This document shows positions 31,094-36,983 of a stretch of 36,983 bases of DNA, one piece after another. The position numbers and the translations under genes are program-made. Source of the DNA: Clostridiales bacterium. GTDB lineage: Bacteria; Bacillota; Clostridia; Oscillospirales; Oscillospiraceae. The stretch lies in the NCBI GenBank assembly GCA_004555655.1, contig SFHJ01000014.1, forward strand, positions 1 through 36,983, written 5' to 3'. A model generated the notes under the pieces. That model had not been told where the DNA came from and searched no databases. It saw only the letters and a program-made list of their open reading frames with translations. The first letter of the stretch is position 1. Each line of letters begins with the position of its first letter.

Positions 31094-33448
31094 ATGGAGA
31101 TCAACACAATTGCAGCGCTGCCCTGTTCAGAGCGGATTGCAGCACTGAAAAAGCAGATGCTGGCGGAACCCCGCTATGCGACAATCGAGCAGGCACGCAT
31201 CGTCACCAAGAGCTATCAGACCACCGAGGGTCAGCCTCGCTGCATTCAGCGGGCGCGGGCGCTGCAGGCGGCATTGTGCGAAATTACCATCCGCATTGAG
31301 CCGGATGAGCGCATCGTCGGCAACCGCACGCCCGGCGTGCGCGGCGGCGTTGTCTTCCCCGAGACGGGCGCGTCGTGGGTCGACCGGGAATTTGAAAGCC
31401 TTCCCACCCGCCCGCAGGACAAATTTCAGGTCCGGCCCGAGGATATCAGGGAATTCCGCGAGCAGATTCTGCCGTACTGGAAGGGCCGGTCGCTCGAAGA
31501 TCAGGTCCGGCAGGCCGTGGGCCCGCAGGTAGACGCCATCGCCAAGGTGGTGAAGGTCAACCAGAAGGATCACTCGCAGGGCCACATCTGTCCCAACACG
31601 AAAAAGTGGCTTGCACTGGGCCCGGCCGGTATCCGCGATGAGGCGCAGGCGCATCTGGCCGCAGCCGCGGGCAAGCAGCACGACTTCTATGAGAGCGTCA
31701 TCATCTCCATGGAGGGCGCGATTTCCTTCATCGGGCGCTACGCCGAACTGGCCGAACAGATGTACCGCGAGACCGGCAAGCAGAATCTGGCCGAAGTGGC
31801 GCAGGTCTGCCGCAAGCTCGCGCATTCTCCCGCCGAAACGTATCACGAAGCGCTGCAGGCCACGTGGTTCTTATACGTGATTCTGCAGATGGAGGGCAAC
31901 GCCTCGTCGTTCTCCCCCGGGCGGATGGATCAGTACCTGTATCCGTATTTCAAGGCCAGCCGCGCTGCCGGCATGACGTTCGAGGACGCGCTGGAGCTGA
32001 CCGAGTGCCTCTGGCTCAAGTTCAACCAGCTGGTCTATCTGCGCAACTCCAACAGCGCAAAATACTTCGCAGGCTTCCCCATCGGCTTCAATGTCGCCAT
32101 CGGCGGCCAGAACGCCGACGGCTCCGACGCGTCGAACGAGCTGAGCTACCTGTTTTTACAGGCGCAATCGCAGCTGCTGCTGCCGCAGCCCAATCTGTCG
32201 CTGCGCATCTACAAGAACTCTCCGCAGGAACTTCTGGAGGCAGCCACACGCGTCATCGGCCTCGGCAGCGGCATGCCGCAGGTATTCAACGACGAGGCGG
32301 TCATCCCTGCGCTGAAGGCGCACGGTGTGAGCCATGAAGACGCCATGAACTACGCCATCGTCGGCTGCGTGGAGCTCACCACCCACGGCAACGCCCTTGC
32401 ATGGAGCGACGCGGCCATGTTCAACCTGCTCAAGGCGCTCGAGCTGACGCTCAACCACGGCACGGATCTGCTGACCGGGCAGAAGACGGGGCTGGACCTG
32501 GGCGATCTGACAACATACAAGACCTTCGAAGCGCTTGAAGCTGCCTTTGCCAAGCAGATCGACTACTTCTCCGACCGCATGGTCGAATGCGTCACCGAGG
32601 TCGAGAAGATGCACGAAAAGCTGCTGCCCACGCCGTTCCTCTCGGCGGTCATTGACGACTGCCTTGCCAAGGGGCAGGACGTAACACAGGGCGGCGCGCA
32701 CTACAACTTTGCAGGTGTGCAGGCCATTCAGGTGGCGAACGTCGCAGACTCGCTGGCCGCGATCAAGCAGTTTGTCTACGATGAGAAGAAGCTCAGCGCG
32801 GAAGAACTTCTGCATGCGCTGCAGACAAACTTCGAAGATGCGCCGCTGCTGCGCGCGATGCTGGTGAATAAGGCGCCCAAATACGGCAATGACATCGACT
32901 GGGTCGACCAGCTCGGCAGCAAATGGGTCAATTATTTTGCCGACGGCCTGAAAAAATACCGCAACGGGCGCGGCGGCATCTATCAGATGGGCCTGTATAC
33001 CGTTTCGGCGCATGTCCCCATGGGCCAGAACGTGGGTGCGTCGGCCGACGGCCGCTATGCCAAGGACCCGCTTGCCGACGGCGGCGTATCCGCCATGTAC
33101 GGCCGCGACCACAACGGGCCCACGGCGCTTCTGCAGTCGGTGGCGAAACTCCCCTTTGAAAAGGCCAGCAACGGCACACTGCTCAACATGAAGTTCCTGC
33201 CCCAGTTTTTTCAGACAAATACAGGCGTCTATAAATTCTCCCAGCTGCTGCGGGCAGTCTGCCGCCTGGGCATCAGCCACATTCAGTTCAATGTCCTGCG
33301 GGAAGCTGACCTGCGGGCGGCCCAGGAGAAGCCTGAGGATTATCGGGGCCTGACCGTCCGGGTGGCAGGCTACACCGCCTATTTCACAGAGCTGGCCCGG
33401 GATCTTCAGGACGAGATCATCGCCCGTACCACCTACGAATCGCTATGA
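31094..33448 (+). CDS. Glycyl radical enzyme of the PFL/dehydratase superfamily, substrate unknown
   Basis: A 784-residue anaerobic enzyme. The glycyl radical site is G759 in VRVAGYTAYF near the C-terminus. The thiyl site is C425 in YAIVGCVELTTHG, with E427 two residues on. The Cys-x-Glu arrangement is that of eliminases and decarboxylases (glycerol or propanediol dehydratase, choline lyase, hydroxyproline dehydratase) and not of pyruvate formate-lyase, which has Cys-Cys. Where these mostly have GCVEP, this has GCVEL. Other family blocks: GGVVFPETGASWVDREFESL, FSPGRMDQYLYPYF, GGQNADGSDASNELSYLFL, QGGAHYNFAGVQA and APKYGNDIDWVD. AAGGAGG precedes the ATG. It overlaps its activase gene (ATGA). 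No microcompartment genes or shell-targeting peptide were seen, so it acts free in the cytoplasm. Confidence 0.93.
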   Translation: MEINTIAALPCSERIAALKKQMLAEPRYATIEQARIVTKSYQTTEGQPRCIQRARALQAALCEITIRIEPDERIVGNRTPGVRGGVVFPETGASWVDREFESLPTRPQDKFQVRPEDIREFREQILPYWKGRSLEDQVRQAVGPQVDAIAKVVKVNQKDHSQGHICPNTKKWLALGPAGIRDEAQAHLAAAAGKQHDFYESVIISMEGAISFIGRYAELAEQMYRETGKQNLAEVAQVCRKLAHSPAETYHEALQATWFLYVILQMEGNASSFSPGRMDQYLYPYFKASRAAGMTFEDALELTECLWLKFNQLVYLRNSNSAKYFAGFPIGFNVAIGGQNADGSDASNELSYLFLQAQSQLLLPQPNLSLRIYKNSPQELLEAATRVIGLGSGMPQVFNDEAVIPALKAHGVSHEDAMNYAIVGCVELTTHGNALAWSDAAMFNLLKALELTLNHGTDLLTGQKTGLDLGDLTTYKTFEALEAAFAKQIDYFSDRMVECVTEVEKMHEKLLPTPFLSAVIDDCLAKGQDVTQGGAHYNFAGVQAIQVANVADSLAAIKQFVYDEKKLSAEELLHALQTNFEDAPLLRAMLVNKAPKYGNDIDWVDQLGSKWVNYFADGLKKYRNGRGGIYQMGLYTVSAHVPMGQNVGASADGRYAKDPLADGGVSAMYGRDHNGPTALLQSVAKLPFEKASNGTLLNMKFLPQFFQTNTGVYKFSQLLRAVCRLGISHIQFNVLREADLRAAQEKPEDYRGLTVRVAGYTAYFTELARDLQDEIIARTTYESL

Positions 33449-34338
33449 CCGGCACGATCTTTGACATCAAGCGCTTCGCCGTACACGACGGCGGCGGACT
33501 GCGCAGCACCCTGTTTCTCAAGGGCTGCCCACTGCGCTGCCCTTGGTGCCAGAACCCTGAGGGCGTCGACCCGCATCCCGCGCTCTGGCACAGTCCGGCC
33601 GCGTGCCTGCACTGCGGCACATGCGTACATGCGTGTCCGGACGGCGCTTTGACGCTGACAGGGCGCATCCACATTGACCGCAGCCGCTGCAGCCTGTGCG
33701 GTGCGTGCGCGCAGGCCTGCCCGGCGGCGGCCATGGAGCTGACCGGCCGCGAGATCAGCGCGCAGGCGGCAGCGGAATTGCTGCTGCGCGACAGGGTGTT
33801 CTTCGGCCGCGACGGCGGCGTAACCCTCTCCGGCGGCGAAGCGCTGCTGCAGTGGGAATTCTCCGCCGAGGTGCTGCGTCTGTGCAAGCAGGCCGGGGTG
33901 GACACCGCCATTGAGACGTGCCTGCTCGCGCCGCAGCGCGCGCTGGAGGCGCTGGTGCCAGTGACGGATCATTTTCTCATCGACATCAAGTATTTGGACG
34001 CCGAGGCACACCGGCGCGCCGTAGGCATGGATAACGGGCGCATTCTGGAAAACTACCGCTTTTTGCTCGCGCAGAAGGCTGACGTTCTGGTGCGCACGCC
34101 CCTCATCCCGGGCTACACGGCCACAGAGGAAAACATACGCGCCATTGCCCGCTACATCCATGCCGCCGACCCGGAGGCCAAATACGAACTTCTGAACTTC
34201 AACCCCCTCTGCCGCAGCAAATATGCCGCGCTCGAGCACGAATATCCCGTCTCGGGCGGTGCATTTTCCCGGCAGCAGATGGACCGGTTTTACGCCATCG
34301 CCGCCGAAGAAGGCGTGGCACGCATCATAAAGGAGTGA
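33445..34338 (+). CDS. Glycyl-radical enzyme activating protein (radical SAM)
   Basis: A 297-residue radical SAM enzyme that abstracts the glycine hydrogen of the preceding GRE. The radical SAM cluster motif is C28-x3-C32-x2-C35 (KGCPLRCPWCQNP). Two ferredoxin-type 4Fe-4S motifs follow: CLHCGTCVHACP (C54, C57, C60, C64) and CSLCGACAQACP (C82, C85, C88, C92), as in activases of dehydratase-type GREs but not of PFL. The GGE motif VTLSGGEAL contacts SAM. The four-base overlap with the GRE gene couples the two proteins. Length is normal. Confidence 0.95.
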   Translation: MTGTIFDIKRFAVHDGGGLRSTLFLKGCPLRCPWCQNPEGVDPHPALWHSPAACLHCGTCVHACPDGALTLTGRIHIDRSRCSLCGACAQACPAAAMELTGREISAQAAAELLLRDRVFFGRDGGVTLSGGEALLQWEFSAEVLRLCKQAGVDTAIETCLLAPQRALEALVPVTDHFLIDIKYLDAEAHRRAVGMDNGRILENYRFLLAQKADVLVRTPLIPGYTATEENIRAIARYIHAADPEAKYELLNFNPLCRSKYAALEHEYPVSGGAFSRQQMDRFYAIAAEEGVARIIKE

Positions 34339-34344
34339 ACCGAT

Positions 34345-36117
34345 ATGCTTGAAACCTTCCTACAGCGGGCGAAGGAAGACCTGCCCGTCTATCTCACCGA
34401 CGTGCGTGCCGCGTTCCAGGCGCACGGTACGCGGCCGTTTCATCTGCAGCTGACGCTCTACGACGGCGCAGTGAAACAGTTCCCGCTGCTGCTGCCCGGG
34501 ACGAAAAACGGCGAAGAAGCGGAATTTGTCGCTTCCTACGTCTATGCCACCATCTATAACCTGCTGTCCTCGCTCGGCGCAGTGCGTGTGGATATCTACC
34601 TCGACCCCCGGGACACTGCAGCTGTCAAGCTGGCCGCATCCTTGGACGAGGTCTTCCAGACGGGCCTCGCCAAGCCCGCGCGCACAGGTTACGGCAAGTG
34701 CCTGAACGTAAACGAGCGGACACTGGCCGCGCTTACCGGCGGCAGGGAGCGCTTCTGCTTCCGCACACTGGACGTGGCAGACGAACCGGCTGTTTGTGAG
34801 ACGGCCGCGGCGGCAGGTGCGCAGCCCGTCTTCTCCTCGCTTCCGGCCATGACGGCCGGGCGGATGCTGCTTGGCATGGACGTCGGCGGCACCGACATCA
34901 AGCTGGCCGCCAGCGTGGACGGCAGGCTGTCGGTCTGCAAGGAGTTTGACTGGTTTCCGGCGTCGTTCACCGAGGCTGCGCAGCTGATCGACCCCATCTT
35001 GCTCATCACGCGCCTGATGCGCGCCGCAGCCAGCCTCTGCGCGGCGGGAAAGGCCGGAGCGCTGGATGCCGCTGCGCTCGACAAGCATGCGAGCTTTGAC
35101 GAGATGCAGCGCGGCATCGCCGCCATGGAGGCCGCCGCCGGCAGCTCCCTTCGCAACTTTGACGCCATCGGCCTGTGCTTTCCCGACGTGGTCATCCGCA
35201 ACCGCATCGTGGGCGGCGAGACCTATAAGACGCGCGGCATGCGCGAAAATGCAGCGCTCGACTACGAGGCGCAGTTTGCAAAGATCACCGGCCTCAACAG
35301 CGCCCTTGCGGCCTACGTCACAGCGAATGGCGCCGTGATGAACACCAACGACGGCCCCATGGCCGCATTCACCGCCGCCGTGGAAATGGCCGCGGCCGGC
35401 GCGGACGTGTCGCATGGCTTCTTCGCCCACACGCTTGGCACGGAGCTCGGCACCGGCTGGGTGCTGCCCGACGGCTCCATCCCCGAGATTCCGCTCGAGG
35501 TCTACAACTGCATCATCGACCTCGGCAGCTTCGCGCAGAAGCAGTATGACCCCAACGACGTGCGCAGCATCAACAACTTCAACACCGGCCTGCCCGGCAC
35601 GCTGCAGAAGTACACCTGTCAGTCCGGCGTTTTCCGTCTGGCGGCCAAGCATCTGCCGCAGCTCGACCCCGGGACGTTCCAACAGGCGCTCGACGCGGGC
35701 ATTCTCGCCTGGGACGGCGCGCGGCTGATCGTCCCCACCGCACCGAAGGACATGCGCAAGCCGTGTCTGGAGTTTTTCATGGCGAAGGCCGCCGAGCCGG
35801 GCCGTGAATCCTGCGCCGACATCTTCCGCCAGATCGGGGAATATCTCGCCGTGACGTGGCAGGAGACCGACTATATGCTGCGGCCCGAGGCCAAGGACCG
35901 TTCGCTCTTCGGCCGTCTGGTCAAGAATCCGGTGTGCTTCCGTCTGATGTGCGAGGGCGCAGAGCGCCGCGTGCCGGGCATCCGCCAGTACGCCGCTGAC
36001 GGATCGCTTGCCAACACCGCACTCATGCGCCAGCTCGAGGCGCACCCTGACTACACCGTGGCGCAGTTCGCGCAGGCCATTGGCGCGATTTACTACGGCT
36101 GCCTCGGCCTTAGGTAA
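34345..36117 (+). CDS. Large ASKHA/ROK-like protein in the GRE operon, function unknown
   Basis: A 590-residue soluble protein. Residues from about 174 resemble the actin/sugar-kinase ATPase fold: LLGMDVGGTDIKLAAS (D179, GGT 181-183) is a phosphate-1 loop of ROK sugar kinases, and FDAIGLCFPDVVIRNRIVGGETYKT resembles the ROK segment with the catalytic Asp in a G-x-x-x-P-G-type turn, here altered to CFPD. A later HTLGTELGTGWVLPDGSIPEIPLEVYN resembles the ROK GTGIG segment. ROK kinases are about 300 residues; this one has an extra 170-residue N-terminal domain and a long C-terminal part (about 415-590) that I do not recognise. AAAGGAG at the end of the activase gene drives its start six bases later. 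Possible roles are phosphorylation of the GRE product or an ATP-dependent accessory protein. Confidence 0.8.
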   Translation: MLETFLQRAKEDLPVYLTDVRAAFQAHGTRPFHLQLTLYDGAVKQFPLLLPGTKNGEEAEFVASYVYATIYNLLSSLGAVRVDIYLDPRDTAAVKLAASLDEVFQTGLAKPARTGYGKCLNVNERTLAALTGGRERFCFRTLDVADEPAVCETAAAAGAQPVFSSLPAMTAGRMLLGMDVGGTDIKLAASVDGRLSVCKEFDWFPASFTEAAQLIDPILLITRLMRAAASLCAAGKAGALDAAALDKHASFDEMQRGIAAMEAAAGSSLRNFDAIGLCFPDVVIRNRIVGGETYKTRGMRENAALDYEAQFAKITGLNSALAAYVTANGAVMNTNDGPMAAFTAAVEMAAAGADVSHGFFAHTLGTELGTGWVLPDGSIPEIPLEVYNCIIDLGSFAQKQYDPNDVRSINNFNTGLPGTLQKYTCQSGVFRLAAKHLPQLDPGTFQQALDAGILAWDGARLIVPTAPKDMRKPCLEFFMAKAAEPGRESCADIFRQIGEYLAVTWQETDYMLRPEAKDRSLFGRLVKNPVCFRLMCEGAERRVPGIRQYAADGSLANTALMRQLEAHPDYTVAQFAQAIGAIYYGCLGLR

Positions 36118-36150
36118 CGGCGTAAGCCTGCACCAAGCAAGTCCATACAG

Positions 36151-36189
36151 AACCGCCTCCTTGTTCACATGGCAAGGGAGGCGGTTTTT
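36151..36189 (+). terminator. Rho-independent terminator of the GRE operon
   Basis: The stem AACCGCCTCC with GGAGGCGGTT, extended by CTTG/CAAG with a bulge, followed by five T. It lies 33 bases after the stop codon. Confidence 0.85.
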
Positions 36190-36197
36190 GGTCCGAA

Positions 36198-36287
36198 AAA
36201 ACTTTCGCCCTGAGGCGGCGCCCCAGGGCGTTGTTTTTGCGATGTCTAATGCCGGACAGGGCCCCGGAGCAAAGCTCCGGGGCTTTT
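36198..36287 (+). terminator. Two further terminator-like hairpins
   Basis: First CGCCCTG-N10-CAGGGCG followed by TTGTTTTTG, then GCCCCGGAGC-AAA-GCTCCGGGGC (36261-36283) followed by TTTTAT. The second ends eight bases before the stop codon of the opposing gene fragment. Three terminators in a row mark a firm boundary of the GRE operon. Confidence 0.65.
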
Positions 36288-36294
36288 ATCCGGC

Positions 36295-36546
36295 TCAGGC
36301 GTCTTCTTTCTTCGCGGGGATGATAGCCAGGCCGTTGAGGTCGATGCCGTCACCCAGAATGTCCACAAGCTCGACGCTGCCGCTCATATCCAGCGTATAG
36401 ATATTATTGGAAGCGTCAGTGATGTAGAACAGGCCGAGCGAGCTGTCATAGGCCATTTCGGTCTTGGCGGACACGACATTGAGCTGGAGATTCTGTGCAA
36501 GCGTCTCATAGCCGTTGCCGCTCTCATTAACAGTCCGGGAACAAAC
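36295..36546 (-). pseudogene. C-terminal fragment of a larger protein
   Basis: Open for 83 codons up to an in-frame TGA at 36547-36549, with no start codon in a suitable place. The segment EMAYDSSLGLFYITDASNN followed by IYTLDMSGSVELVDILG, and ending LNGLAIIPAKKEDA, reads like the last repeats of a beta-propeller or surface protein. The sequence above the TGA is unrelated, with a ribosome site and ATG (about 36552) that give only MSLFPDC before a stop. A deletion has probably joined the start of one gene to the end of another. Confidence 0.55.
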
Positions 36547-36630
36547 TCATTTTCCAATATCTCCTTGTTGATTTGGTGCTGTAACCTCCTTGAATTGATG
36601 CAAGCAGATTTGAGATTGTCATCAACCTTG

Positions 36631-36825
36631 TTATTTTATTTCACCGAACATCGCCCCTCCGATAATCGGTACTGCACCAACACTCTGTACAGGTGTCATG
36701 ACTTCGTGCAGCAGGAGTGCCGAGAACAGAAGCGCTGAAACCGGATCAAGATAGCTGATCAGGGCAACGGATTGGCCAGGCAGCTTTTGCATGCCGGAAA
36801 AATACAGGAAATATGCAAGTCCCGT
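36631..36825 (-). pseudogene. EamA/DMT family transporter, C-terminal remnant cut by a repeat element
   Basis: Sixty-four codons and a TAA on the minus strand: GLAYFLYFSGMQKLPGQSVA, then LISYLDPVSALLFSALLLHE and VGAVPIIGGAMFGEIK. This is the last pair of helices of an EamA drug/metabolite transporter (the L-D-P-V-x-A motif is typical). Directly upstream lies the AAGGCA repeat, which brings an in-frame TGA within 15 bases, so the frame cannot continue through it. The N-terminal part of the gene, if kept, is beyond the window edge. The gene is short of ten helices to be functional. Confidence 0.8.
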
Positions 36826-36826
36826 G

Positions 36827-36983
36827 TTAAGGCATCACCGCGCAATTCGGCAAGAGAATCCGGCGAGATAGTTTGGCACAGGACAACGTTTGAAAAACGC
36901 AGGAATACTGGATGTATTTCAAGTTTTTCAAACGGCAATATTGGGACAAAAGATCCGTCGAAGACCGCAGACGCAATTGCGCG
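36827..36983. repeat. AAGGCA repeat, near-complete copy at the window edge
   Basis: Starts TTAAGGCATCACCGCGCAATT and runs to the window end, where the other terminal repeat is just beginning (GCAATTGCGCG). It is colinear with the inverse of the copy at 22685-22852, with about eight mismatches by eye. The internal inverted repeat CGTTTGAAAAAC (36887-36898) with GTTTTTCAAACG (36923-36934) is intact. It interrupts the EamA transporter gene. Confidence 0.85.

Noticed and set aside
31094..33448. Calling the glycyl radical enzyme pyruvate formate-lyase
   Set aside because: PFL has adjacent Cys-Cys at the active site and an activase without extra ferredoxin clusters; here the site is Cys-Val-Glu and the activase has two such clusters.
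34360..36168. A 602-codon minus-strand frame opposite the ASKHA protein
   Set aside because: The plus-strand gene has a ribosome site, operon context and a phosphate loop; the opposite frame has none of these.

Overview
The window is GC-rich, densely coded DNA from a Gram-positive, strictly anaerobic gut-type Clostridia, most like the Oscillospiraceae. This rests on strong AGGAGG-type ribosome sites, sigma-A promoters, a bile salt hydrolase, an oxygen-sensitive glycyl radical enzyme (GRE) with its activase, a VTC/DUF4956/CotH cluster, and RbsABC-type transport with a lipoprotein binding protein. The organism call is an inference from gene content. No tRNA, rRNA, CRISPR array or complete insertion sequence was seen.

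Layout. 1-1.7 kb: a GNAT acetyltransferase behind a TetR regulator with a clear operator-promoter. 1.9-5.6 kb: a two-gene ABC exporter (large FtsX-type permease plus ATPase). 5.7-6.6 kb: a ZIP metal transporter. 6.7-11.5 kb: a receiver/histidine-kinase fusion protein divergent from a VTC polyphosphate polymerase-like gene, a DUF4956 membrane protein and a CotH kinase-like protein. 11.6-13.7 kb: bile salt hydrolase and a membrane-bound XRE regulator with two palindromic operator candidates. 13.7-14.1 kb: two repeat elements side by side. 14.1-15.1 kb: a flavodoxin-domain protein and a CDP-alcohol phosphatidyltransferase. 15.2-18.0 kb: galK-galT. 18.2-23.9 kb: a sugar-type ABC importer operon ending in an atypical AroE-family dehydrogenase. 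24.3-28.5 kb: lactonase, DeoR regulator and MFS transporter, divergent from an AraC regulator. 28.6-30.1 kb: a short-chain dehydrogenase and a UPF0303 protein. 30.1-36.1 kb: an AraC regulator divergent from a three-gene operon of GRE, activase and a large ASKHA/ROK-like protein. 36.3-36.98 kb: gene debris, including an EamA transporter cut by a repeat element.

Four things stand out. (1) The GRE operon carries an unusual 590-residue ASKHA protein and has no recognisable substrate. (2) The AroE-like enzyme closes an ABC importer operon, keeps the catalytic Lys and Asp, and lacks the Ser-x-Ser motif that holds the shikimate carboxylate. (3) The receiver domain is joined in frame to a sensor kinase that has lost its first membrane helix, while the regulator's DNA-binding domain is gone. 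(4) A short mobile repeat with terminal inverted repeats occurs as two near-identical copies, one internally deleted copy and one possible remnant; one copy interrupts a gene. A separate 248-base element made of stacked hairpins sits next to the deleted copy.

Positions of promoters, hairpins and repeats were read by eye. Family calls come from motif recognition without database searches.
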